Source of the DNA: Methylophaga sp.
Lineage (GTDB): Bacteria; Pseudomonadota; Gammaproteobacteria; Nitrosococcales; Methylophagaceae
Direction of reading: 5' to 3'
Length of the DNA stretch: 10,889 nt
Assembly (NCBI GenBank): GCA_014762585.1
Contig: JABURN010000251.1
Location: 1-10,889 of the forward strand
Positions 1-6,546 of this stretch are shown here, one piece after another. How positions within the stretch are numbered: position 1 is the stretch's first letter; each line of letters starts with the position of its first letter. The translations under genes and the position numbers were made by a program. The notes under the pieces were generated by a model, which saw nothing but the letters and a program-made list of their open reading frames with translations, made no database searches and had not been told where the DNA came from.

Positions 1-345
1 GATCGTCACTCAGATATCTGTGAAATCGATATTTTTTCACCGCCACTCAGTTTTCTTCAGCAACTCAGTCAATGCGAAATTATTCTTTCATCCGCCATGC
101 ATGGTTTAATTGCTGCTGATGCACTGGGTATTCCCAATGGCTGGATTAAACTCTCTGAGAGCCTCCGCGGTAATGACTTCAAGTTTCAGGACTATTACAG
201 CATTTTTAAAATGAGCCCTTCGGCGATTGTTCTTGAGCAAGAGAGCATTTACCAACAAGCAGAATCAGTCGCAGAGCACTATGAACGGGCTAATATTGAA
301 CACATTAAATCCAGACTTATCAGGGCCTTCCCGTGCGATCTCTGA
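1..345 (+). CDS. Polysaccharide pyruvyl transferase family protein, C-terminal part
   Basis: The reading frame is open from the first base to a TGA at 343-345, so only the last 114 residues of a longer protein are present. The segment SSAMHGLIAADALGIP (about residues 31-46 of the visible part), followed by a region ending in FKFQDYYSIF, is the conserved C-terminal signature of the polysaccharide pyruvyl transferase family (PF04230). In that family the Ser-x-x-His-Gly region lies in the active site. Members transfer pyruvate from phosphoenolpyruvate to sugars of exopolysaccharide, capsule or cell-wall polymers in the cytoplasm. The sugar acceptor cannot be told from this fragment. It converges on the tandem kinase-like gene, with only 10 bases between the two stop codons. 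It probably belongs to a surface-polysaccharide cluster to the left. Family assignment is fairly secure; the substrate is unknown. Confidence 0.8.
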   Translation, partial: DRHSDICEIDIFSPPLSFLQQLSQCEIILSSAMHGLIAADALGIPNGWIKLSESLRGNDFKFQDYYSIFKMSPSAIVLEQESIYQQAESVAEHYERANIEHIKSRLIRAFPCDL

Positions 346-355
346 GCACATATCA

Positions 356-1768
356 TCAGTCAAGATAAGACGAAAGACGCGACTGCATAGGCGTCTTTTC
401 CCAGTTCTTCAAAAACCGTTTCTGATCACGGACAAAAGCTCTTATGAAAAACCACTGATGTCGATGCTCGGACATTGCATCAAGATCGATAAGGTTAATC
501 TTTCCTTGTTTAGTCAACAATAAATTGCTGGCTTTCATATCGCCGTGTGTCAGGCGATATTCCCGCATTAAGCGGAATAGGTGCCGAAGTTGCCTAAGCT
601 GATGATCAGTGGGCGGAACATGATGATAGAGAGCAGAGAGCTCTGTCGCTCCTTCTACATAGTCCGTGATCAGATAGGCCTGTTTTCTCAACGGTCCCAG
701 CCGACGTTCCACAAAACCCAGCACTTCCGGTGTAGCAATACCCAGCAATTGCAACAGATTACCCTGCCGCCAGGCATTTGCAGCACGGCTGGGTCGCCAG
801 CAGCGTTTGAGAAAGTGCCAATAGGATTTGATGTTGTAACGTTTGATCACCACCTTGCGACCGGCCATTTCCGTCATCACCACGGTAGCGCTGTTACCGT
901 CTTTCAGCCTTTTACCCCTTTCTACCAAGACATCAAGCTCCCGGATTGCTTGTTTGCCGATTTGTTTAAAAAATGAGCGCTTTAGGGCGTATTCAAGGTG
1001 TTTATCCTTAAAATAGGCTGTCATCGTGCAGGCACGAAAACACTTGCTCAGGTAGGTTTCTTTGCGTTTCTGCCAGGCTTTGTTGAGCAGGGTTTTAAAG
1101 TTTTCCCGTTCAGCCTGCCCATACGTCCACCCTCTAGCCTGATAATACAGATTGAGCTTTTTCAGGATCAGTTGCTGCTGATCCGGTACAAACTGGGCCA
1201 CTAATCTGGCGAGGTTGCTGAGGCTGTTTCTGGTACTGAGAGACTGACCGGCAAGGCCTCTGACAGAAGCAAGATCAATGAGCAACAGTCCATGCGGGGT
1301 CATCAAGATATTATCGGTGTGGATATCATGCTGATAAATACCTGCCTGATGACAACGCACCATCAGCTGTAACAATGCCGGAACCATCTGCGCCTGGTTG
1401 TTACTCACCAGTTCGAAAGGGCTGGCATCAGCGATAAATTCATATGCCACCGCAAGACAGCCAGCAAAATCATCACTGATAAGCTTCTCCGTCGGCACCG
1501 CTACACCGGCAGCTTTGCAGACTTTATAGCCATGCTGCTCCCGCGACAGTTCGCGCCAACCTTTCTTACTGGGAGCAAACAGCTTCAGTAATAAAGGTTC
1601 TCCACGATGCAAGGCTTTGATCACCAGTCTTCTGCCCGGTAACCAGCGAAGGATCTGCTCACAGTGATAACGCTCGCCATCCACCTCCAGGACAAATCCT
1701 TCCGTGACCGGTTTACCGGCCAGAAACTGCTTCACTGCCTCATTCACGATGAATTGTGCCTGTGCCAT
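356..1768 (-). CDS. Tandem kinase-fold protein, putative LPS core kinase (WapQ/InaA-like)
   Basis: This 470-residue protein carries two kinase-like domains in a row. Domain 1 (about 25-240) has a candidate ATP-binding Lys62, the catalytic-loop motif H147-D148-I-H-T-D-N153 and a metal-binding-type LIDLAS (Asp165). Domain 2 (about 265-460) has Lys309 in VVIKRYN, H408-G-D410-M-K-A-S-N415 and LIDLD (Asp428). Both therefore keep the Asp and Asn expected for phosphotransfer. It is the last gene of the waaG-waaP operon, and its start overlaps the end of waaP by 25 bases, so translational coupling is likely. From context it probably phosphorylates core heptose in the cytoplasm. I recall a two-domain protein of similar size (WapQ region) in the Pseudomonas aeruginosa core cluster, but I could not check this. 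The start is the only early ATG; an AGAGG lies 11 bases upstream, which is rather far. Substrate and regiospecificity are unknown. Confidence 0.75.
   Translation of the reverse strand: MAQAQFIVNEAVKQFLAGKPVTEGFVLEVDGERYHCEQILRWLPGRRLVIKALHRGEPLLLKLFAPSKKGWRELSREQHGYKVCKAAGVAVPTEKLISDDFAGCLAVAYEFIADASPFELVSNNQAQMVPALLQLMVRCHQAGIYQHDIHTDNILMTPHGLLLIDLASVRGLAGQSLSTRNSLSNLARLVAQFVPDQQQLILKKLNLYYQARGWTYGQAERENFKTLLNKAWQKRKETYLSKCFRACTMTAYFKDKHLEYALKRSFFKQIGKQAIRELDVLVERGKRLKDGNSATVVMTEMAGRKVVIKRYNIKSYWHFLKRCWRPSRAANAWRQGNLLQLLGIATPEVLGFVERRLGPLRKQAYLITDYVEGATELSALYHHVPPTDHQLRQLRHLFRLMREYRLTHGDMKASNLLLTKQGKINLIDLDAMSEHRHQWFFIRAFVRDQKRFLKNWEKTPMQSRLSSYLD
372..400 (+). terminator. Hairpin with T-run, possible terminator for the pyruvyl transferase gene
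   Basis: AAAGACGC (373-380) is the exact reverse complement of GCGTCTTT (391-398). The loop is 10 bases, and the right arm ends in a TTTT run. The hairpin starts 28 bases after the stop of the plus-strand gene and so could end its transcript. It lies wholly inside the 3' end of the opposing kinase-like gene, encoding part of its last dozen residues. The T-run is short, so termination would be modest. It could act on both strands, but the minus-strand side has only three Ts. Confidence 0.45.
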
Positions 1769-2562
1769 TCTTGCAACAGCCTCTGTGCCCTGGCTTCTAC
1801 TTTTCGCCAGAAATCATCTTGTGTATTCAAGGCCTGTCTTAAGGTCAGACCTGAGTAATGCTGAATAAAACGAAATTTATCACGCTGACTGAGTTTGACT
1901 TCATACGCGGAGAAATACAGAGAGCCCAGATCTTTAACCAGCCAGCGAGTCGGAACACGACGGCGAATCTGGGTACGATGCAAATCAATCAGAAACAGCT
2001 CGGTATCTTCGCTGATTTGATTATGCTCAGCGAAATCCTCTGTTAACAGCAAGTGACAAAGATAATAGTCACGGTGATTGATGCCGGCCTGATGCATCTT
2101 CCGGCTCATTTCTGCCAGTTTGCGAATCAGAATCTGTTTGCTGCGGAAACTGGGCTTACGCTGTTGCCACTGTTGCCCGACAAACTCAAGACTCATGGTG
2201 CCGGTGAGTTCGTCGGTAATAACAAAGGATTCGCGACGAGCCGGATTCAGTCCACGCTCTCCATATCCTGCCAGTGTCATTGTACCAATGCCCAGTTCAT
2301 GTAGCCGCTGTACCGCCTGCCATTCGTTGCGGGCACTGATAATCGGCATTCTCAACTGGAGCAGGTTCTTAGTGATTTCTCCCCAGCCTACGCCAGCATG
2401 ATATTTGAGGAAGTAACTCTGTCCTGCTCTCTCAAATCGTAATGTACGCCGCCCTTCCTTATCACGAAATACCTCACCCGGCAGCGTCTTCAGCAAACTG
2501 AACACGTCTTTATCCTGCCACGCCGCAGCCAGTTCTTTGCGAAGGTAAAAAGCTTTTTTCAT
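1744..2562 (-). CDS. waaP: Lipopolysaccharide core heptose(I) kinase WaaP (RfaP)
   Basis: WaaP transfers phosphate from ATP to O-4 of the first heptose of the LPS inner core, which lets divalent cations cross-bridge LPS molecules and stabilises the outer membrane. The protein follows Escherichia coli RfaP along its whole length: RRTLRFERAGQSYFLKYH near the N-terminus, ITKNLLQLRMPI, GYGERGLNP, the catalytic loop AGINHRDYYLCH and LIDLHRTQIR with the second active-site Asp. From this start it is 272 residues, close to the usual ~265. Two ATGs are possible, at 2574 and 2562. I prefer 2562: it forms an ATGA overlap with the waaG stop, as at two other junctions in this window, and its N-terminal length fits the family better. 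Neither has a convincing ribosome-binding site. It sits between waaG and the tandem kinase-like gene and is probably co-transcribed with both. Confidence 0.93.
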   Translation of the reverse strand: MKKAFYLRKELAAAWQDKDVFSLLKTLPGEVFRDKEGRRTLRFERAGQSYFLKYHAGVGWGEITKNLLQLRMPIISARNEWQAVQRLHELGIGTMTLAGYGERGLNPARRESFVITDELTGTMSLEFVGQQWQQRKPSFRSKQILIRKLAEMSRKMHQAGINHRDYYLCHLLLTEDFAEHNQISEDTELFLIDLHRTQIRRRVPTRWLVKDLGSLYFSAYEVKLSQRDKFRFIQHYSGLTLRQALNTQDDFWRKVEARAQRLLQEWHRHNSS

Positions 2563-3653
2563 GGCCGACACCATGCTTCTATTTTGTCAGCGCAGAAAAC
2601 GGCCCGCGATGCGGCTGAAACCAGGGGATTGTGCTCTGTTCTGGGTAGTGCTTCGGGCTGCTTACTGTAGGTACTGAGCGCCTCGACCAGAGCTTTAATG
2701 CAGTTTTTTTCATCGATTATCTGCGATAAAGGTGACTGCTCAGCCAGAGGCGCATAACCACAGATATCACTGATCAGCATCGGTAATCTGGCAGCAGCAG
2801 CCTCAGCCAGCACCATCCCGGCGGCTTCTTTTCGCGCTGGATGCACCAGTAAGTCTGCGGCGAAATAAAATGGTGCCAGTTCGGTCTGTCCGCCCCAGAA
2901 GCGGTAGTTGAGACCCGTCAATTGCTGTAAGCGGGGTTCATAGTTGGCTTGTTTACCATTGCCGACAATCCATAACTCGAATTGACTACGGGCGACAAAG
3001 CTCAACGCTGATAGCGCCTCGATAACGCGATCCAGCCCCTTTGTGTTGAAGTCTGCTGCGACAAACAGCAATAAAATCCGGTTTTCAGCCTGTTGAGTTT
3101 GCTGGCGAAAGACACGGCCTGATTCCAATCGTGCCTGGGTGAAATGAAATTTTTCTTCGACACTGACCGGCAGCAAAGCCTGATTCTCCGGCTTGAGGTC
3201 AAAGTTCTGCAGGTATTGCTGACGCTGATGCTCGGTCAGAAAAAACGTCTTGAGCGCGGGATTACTGAATAAGTCTCTCTCAATTCGGGCATAAACACGA
3301 TACCGCGGCAGTAGCTTGTTCAGACCTTTAAAACGATTGGCAGTAAAGCAGGGATCAGCCGCGAAATACACATCCAGCCCGGCCAGCTTGGTAAAACCGA
3401 TAATGGCGTCAAATAGACCCTGCTTTTTCAAAGAGACAACATAGTCGGACAAAGCCTTGATGCGGCCATGGTTGGTCGACTGGCTCTTACCCAGCTCATA
3501 GAGCGTCCAGTCTTTGTTAATCTCGCCATGCCACTTGAGCGTGATCGCTGATATCTGATGCCCTCTTTTGGCCATCTCAGTCACAACAGCAAAAAAATCC
3601 CGCTGCGCGCCACCGTAGGGAAAGAACTCCGTGATGGCAAAGGCAAAGTGCAT
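2559..3653 (-). CDS. waaG: LPS core glycosyltransferase WaaG (RfaG), GT4 family
   Basis: WaaG adds the first outer-core hexose (glucose from UDP-glucose in E. coli) to heptose II of the LPS inner core, at the cytoplasmic face of the inner membrane. The 364-residue protein has the two-domain layout of GT-B enzymes. The N-terminus MHFAFAITEFFPYGGAQRDF matches the WaaG start with its Gly-Gly-x-Gln-Arg-Asp acceptor-side loop. FVAADFNTKGLDR (about 197-209) opens the nucleotide-sugar domain. HPARKEAAGMVLAEA carries the GT4 E-x7-E pair (Glu276, Glu284), and ICGYA follows as in E. coli. Length is near the usual ~370. It is the first gene of the waaG-waaP-kinase operon, and the waaP start overlaps its stop. 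The start is fixed by the family N-terminus; GGAG lies about 12 bases upstream, a longer spacing than usual. The actual sugar donor in this organism is not known. Confidence 0.93.
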   Translation of the reverse strand: MHFAFAITEFFPYGGAQRDFFAVVTEMAKRGHQISAITLKWHGEINKDWTLYELGKSQSTNHGRIKALSDYVVSLKKQGLFDAIIGFTKLAGLDVYFAADPCFTANRFKGLNKLLPRYRVYARIERDLFSNPALKTFFLTEHQRQQYLQNFDLKPENQALLPVSVEEKFHFTQARLESGRVFRQQTQQAENRILLLFVAADFNTKGLDRVIEALSALSFVARSQFELWIVGNGKQANYEPRLQQLTGLNYRFWGGQTELAPFYFAADLLVHPARKEAAGMVLAEAAAARLPMLISDICGYAPLAEQSPLSQIIDEKNCIKALVEALSTYSKQPEALPRTEHNPLVSAASRAVFCADKIEAWCRP

Positions 3654-3712
3654 GGTTTTTATAATCTCCGGTTGAAAAAAGCAGAGCAGACACTAACAAC
3701 TTGAAGCGCATT

Positions 3713-3740
3713 ACTCTAAAATGAGCCTGTCTAATAACAA
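3713..3740 (-). promoter_or_regulatory. Possible sigma-70 promoter for waaG-waaP operon
   Basis: Read on the minus strand, TTGTTA (3740-3735) and TAGAGT (3718-3713) resemble the -35 and -10 hexamers, with four of six matches each and a 16-base spacer. Transcription would begin near 3706 and leave a leader of about 50 bases before waaG. Both boxes are imperfect, so this is only the best candidate seen in this divergent spacer. Confidence 0.3.
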
Positions 3741-3745
3741 GCTAA

Positions 3746-3770
3746 ATTGCGGTCCACAAACAGTCGCAAT
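3746..3770. promoter_or_regulatory. Dyad in the waaG/gmhA divergent spacer
   Basis: ATTGCG (3746-3751) and CGCAAT (3765-3770) form a perfect 6-base inverted repeat separated by 13 bases. Its place between two divergent operons, 30 bases before the gmhA start, is where an operator could sit. A dyad this short can also arise by chance, and no known regulator site is recognised. Confidence 0.2.
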
Positions 3771-3790
3771 AGTACCACCTGACAGATACA

Positions 3791-3795
3791 GAGGT
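3791..3795 (+). promoter_or_regulatory. Ribosome-binding site of gmhA
   Basis: GAGGT ends five bases before the GTG at 3801. It is one of the clearest Shine-Dalgarno sequences in the window and supports the GTG start over the later in-frame ATG at 3837. Confidence 0.65.
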
Positions 3796-3800
3796 AAGCC

Positions 3801-4364
3801 GTGTCATTCAAAGCCACCATTCAACGTCATCAGGATATGATCAACGGTCTGCTCGCACTCGAACCACAGGTCAACCAGCTGATGCTGCGGGTTAAGGACT
3901 GTCTGATGGCTGGCAATAAAGTCCTGTTTTTCGGTAATGGCGGTAGCGCCTCGGATGCCCAGCACCTGGCCGCGGAATTTATTGTTCGCTATCACCGTGA
4001 TCGCAAAGCCTATGGCGCTATCGCCCTGACCACCGATACCTCGATCCTAACGGCACATAGTAATGACTACAGTTTTGAAACCGTCTTCGACCGCCAAATC
4101 GAGGGGCTGGGTAAACCCGGTGATATCGCGATTGGCCTGTCAACTTCAGGCAACAGCGCCAACGTGATCAACGGCATCAAAACTGCACAAAAGAACAATA
4201 TCTGGACCTGCGCCTTCACCGGCGATGAGGGTGGCAAACTCAAAACGATTGCCGATGACTGTATCTGTGTTCCCAGCAAGGAAACTGCCCGCGTTCAGGA
4301 GGGCCATATCCTGATTGGTCACTGGTTATGCGAAGCGCTGGACGAGGCCCTCGCTGATTCATGA
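3801..4364 (+). CDS. gmhA: Sedoheptulose 7-phosphate isomerase GmhA
   Basis: GmhA converts sedoheptulose 7-phosphate into D-glycero-D-manno-heptose 7-phosphate, the first step of ADP-heptose synthesis, in the cytoplasm. The 187-residue protein is a single SIS (sugar isomerase) domain with FFGNGGSASDAQHLAAEF and LSTSGNSANV, the phosphate-binding loops. His55, Glu59, Gln166 and His174 sit exactly six positions before E. coli His61, Glu65, Gln172 and His180, the zinc and catalytic residues, so the active site looks complete. Sequence details such as the IALTTDTS segment recall the Campylobacter-type GmhA more than the E. coli one. Translation starts at GTG, supported by a good GAGGT site. It leads a three-gene operon and overlaps the next gene by ATGA. 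A related SIS protein with another phosphosugar substrate (such as DiaA-like) is unlikely given the complete metal site. Confidence 0.88.
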   Translation: MSFKATIQRHQDMINGLLALEPQVNQLMLRVKDCLMAGNKVLFFGNGGSASDAQHLAAEFIVRYHRDRKAYGAIALTTDTSILTAHSNDYSFETVFDRQIEGLGKPGDIAIGLSTSGNSANVINGIKTAQKNNIWTCAFTGDEGGKLKTIADDCICVPSKETARVQEGHILIGHWLCEALDEALADS

Positions 4365-5557
4365 GTCGACAGCTGCTCACTACCGATGTCGTGATTATCG
4401 GGGCCGGCATTGCCGGTCTTTGGCTGCATCGCAGGCTGAATGATCTTGGCTTTCATGCCCTTTTGCTGGAGAACGGTGAAATCGGTCGCGGTCAGACCCT
4501 GAGTTCACAAGGCATTATTCACGGCGGCAGTAAGTACGCACTCAATGGTATTTTGTCAAAAGCTGCCCAGGTCATCAGCAGCATGCCGGCGCGCTGGAAA
4601 GCCTGCCTGGAAGGGCAGGGTGAAATTGATTTATCCGGCGTCAGAAAACTCACCGAACATCAACTGCTCTGGTCCAAGGACCGTCTGTCCTCAAAGATGG
4701 TGTCCTTTTTCGCCAGCAAAGCATTGCGCAGCCGCATGCAGCCGGTGAAAAAAGGAAACCGCCCGGCTATCTTCACTGACAAAGCCTTTAAGGGCGCTTT
4801 GTATCAGTTGGATGAACCGGTACTGGACGTCGTCAGCCTGATCGATGAACTGGTCAAACCCTGGCAGCAGCGCATGCTCGCGGTGCCCCCAAATGCAGAC
4901 TATCAATGGCAACCCAGTTCTGGCCCTGTCTCGACTTTAGCCATTGGCGATCAGTATGAAATCCGAGCGCAGCAGTTTGTGCTGACCGCCGGCGAAGGTA
5001 ATGAAAAACTCTTGCAAGGCTTACCTCAAGCCCAGCCGCAAATGCAGCGCCGGCCATTACAGATGGTCCTGTGCAAAAGTAAGGACTTACAAAATCCCTT
5101 ACCGGTAATCTATGCGCATAGCCTGGGTAGTGGCTCAAAGCCCATCGCGACCATCTCCAGTCATAAAGACCAACACGATAATGTGGTCTGGTATATCGGC
5201 GGTAATATTGCCGAGGAAGGCGTCAATAAAAGTCATCAGCAGTTAGTGGCTGAAGCCAGAGAATTACTGGCCGATATTTTGCCCTGGGTCAGCCTGCCGG
5301 AACTGGAATGGGCAACCCACCCGGTCAATCGCGCTGAACCCAAGCAATCCAATCTGACCCGTCCGGATACGGCTTTTATCAGCAGCCGTGACAATCTGCA
5401 TGTCTGCTGGCCGACCAAACTGGCGCTGGCGCCGGATCTGGCCGATCAAATGCTGGCAGCATTGGAATCGGCCAATCTGAAAGCTGGTGAGCATGATAAT
5501 CCGGACTTTCCACATCCTGGCATTGCAGCACCGCTATGGGATCGGGCATTTACATGA
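4361..5557 (+). CDS. FAD-dependent oxidoreductase, DAO/GlpD-like family
   Basis: The 398-residue protein opens with a dinucleotide-binding fold: DVVIIGAGIAGLWLHRRL (GxGxxG at residues 14-19) and an acidic residue, Glu37, at the end of the second strand. GQTLSSQGIIHGG (44-56) follows, which resembles the FAD-contacting loop of glycerol-3-phosphate dehydrogenases and L-2-hydroxyglutarate oxidases. No signal peptide or membrane helix is evident, so it is probably cytoplasmic or peripheral. The family oxidises hydroxyl or amino groups next to a carboxylate or on a polyol; the substrate here is not identifiable. The start overlaps the gmhA stop as ATGA, and its own stop overlaps the following aldo/keto reductase in the same way, so the three are probably co-translated. 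This suggests a role on a sugar phosphate or surface sugar rather than on an amino acid. Family confidence is good; function is open. Confidence 0.8.
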   Translation: MSRQLLTTDVVIIGAGIAGLWLHRRLNDLGFHALLLENGEIGRGQTLSSQGIIHGGSKYALNGILSKAAQVISSMPARWKACLEGQGEIDLSGVRKLTEHQLLWSKDRLSSKMVSFFASKALRSRMQPVKKGNRPAIFTDKAFKGALYQLDEPVLDVVSLIDELVKPWQQRMLAVPPNADYQWQPSSGPVSTLAIGDQYEIRAQQFVLTAGEGNEKLLQGLPQAQPQMQRRPLQMVLCKSKDLQNPLPVIYAHSLGSGSKPIATISSHKDQHDNVVWYIGGNIAEEGVNKSHQQLVAEARELLADILPWVSLPELEWATHPVNRAEPKQSNLTRPDTAFISSRDNLHVCWPTKLALAPDLADQMLAALESANLKAGEHDNPDFPHPGIAAPLWDRAFT

Positions 5558-6366
5558 GCAGGCTGACTGAACGCAGAAAAATCGCGGATACCGGCGTGGC
5601 CGTCTCACCTTTAGGCCTGGGCACCGTGAAGCTGGGACGGGACAAAGCCGTGAAGTATCCGACCGGTTTTAAAATCCCCGGTGATAAAGAGGCTCTTAAC
5701 TTGCTAGCCGTGGCCTGGGATCTGGGCATCAACCTGATTGATACCGCCCCAGCCTACGGTAACAGCGAAACTCGACTGGGACAGCTTCTGCCGCAACTCC
5801 CGCATGACTGGGTCATTGCCACCAAGGCAGGCGAATATTTCGACCCACAAACGGGCGAATCACGTTATGACTTCAGTCCTGAATCCATTACCCAAAGCGT
5901 TGAAAACAGTCTCAAACAGCTTAATCGAGACGTGCTGGATATCGTTTTGATTCACTCTGACGGTAATGATAGAGAAGTCATTGAACAGCATGCTGCGCTG
6001 GACACCCTCAACACCTTAAAACAACGCGGCCTGATTCGCGCCAGCGGTATGTCCACCAAGACTGTTGAGGGCGGCCTACTGGCCCTGGAGCTGTCGGATC
6101 TGGCGATGGTAATGCATAACCTGGAATATCAACTGGAACAGGCGGTGTTGGATAAAGCTGCTGAAAAGAATAAAGGCATTTTTATCAAAAAAGCGCTGGG
6201 TAGCGGTCATCTGGCTCATGGCTCCGACAACACCGATATTGTGCAGGCGAATTTTGATTTTATCTTCCGTGAGCCCGCTGTCAGCAGCGTGATCATCGGT
6301 ACTATTAACCCGACACACCTTGAAGATAATGTGGCTAAAGCAATGAATGCTCTAAAAAAAGCTTAA
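5554..6366 (+). CDS. Aldo/keto reductase
   Basis: This is a 270-residue member of the aldo/keto reductase superfamily: a TIM barrel that reduces aldehydes or ketones to alcohols with NADPH. The catalytic tetrad is visible as Asp63 and Tyr68 in LIDTAPAYGNSE, Lys91 in VIATKAGEYF and His134 in IVLIHSDGND. VSSVIIGTINPTHLEDN near the C-terminus is the usual cofactor-binding end. Its length is a little short of the common ~300, as in many bacterial members. I chose the ATG at 5554 because it overlaps the preceding stop as ATGA and leads directly into the family N-terminus; the ATG at 5536 would add six unconserved residues. The substrate is unknown. The last codons (Lys-Lys-Ala-stop) lie in an A-run that belongs to the inverted-repeat element downstream. 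Confidence 0.85.
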   Translation: MSRLTERRKIADTGVAVSPLGLGTVKLGRDKAVKYPTGFKIPGDKEALNLLAVAWDLGINLIDTAPAYGNSETRLGQLLPQLPHDWVIATKAGEYFDPQTGESRYDFSPESITQSVENSLKQLNRDVLDIVLIHSDGNDREVIEQHAALDTLNTLKQRGLIRASGMSTKTVEGGLLALELSDLAMVMHNLEYQLEQAVLDKAAEKNKGIFIKKALGSGHLAHGSDNTDIVQANFDFIFREPAVSSVIIGTINPTHLEDNVAKAMNALKKA

Positions 6367-6534
6367 TCCACAGATTTCGCTGATAAACGCAGATGAAACT
6401 CTGCATCTTCTAGTCGCTCTCACACAGGCCGATAAAACAGGTTCGGTTGAGTCCCTTGACTAATACAGCGTTATTTTTGATAACAAATAAAATCAGCGTA
6501 AATCGGTGTAATCTGTGGATAAACAGGCTTTTTT
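6354..6534. repeat. Inverted-repeat intergenic element with outward T-runs
   Basis: ATCCACAGATT (6366-6376) and AATCTGTGGAT (6510-6520) are perfect 11-base inverted repeats. CGCTGAT (6378-6384) is mirrored by ATCAGCG (6492-6498). The right arm is built of three related units of about 10 bases (AATCAGCGT, AAATCGGTGT, AATCTGTGG), and the left arm is a degenerate inverse. Read outward, both arms continue into a GC followed by a run of six or seven Ts, at 6529-6534 on the plus strand and 6360-6354 on the minus strand. The element fills the spacer between the converging aldo/keto reductase and hldE genes and covers the last codons of the former. It could be a small mobile or REP-like repeat, and may also work as a bidirectional terminator. 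The ~96 bases between the arms (6395-6490) hold nothing I recognise. I cannot tell its copy number in the genome. Confidence 0.6.
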
Positions 6535-6546
6535 ATTATTTATCCA

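Noticed and set aside
5536..5553. An upstream ATG extending the aldo/keto reductase by six residues.
   Set aside because: It has no ribosome-binding site and adds unconserved residues, whereas the ATG at 5554 overlaps the preceding stop as ATGA.
6470..6484. A small hairpin GTTAT-TTTTG-ATAAC considered as the hldE terminator.
   Set aside because: The stem is only five AT-rich pairs and is not followed by a T-run on the minus strand.
6514..6522. A perfect DnaA-box sequence (TTATCCACA on the minus strand) with a near match at 6540-6548.
   Set aside because: It arises from the arm of the inverted repeat, stands without a cluster of further boxes or an AT-rich unwinding region, and no dnaA, dnaN or gidA gene is nearby. 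It is not evidence for an origin.
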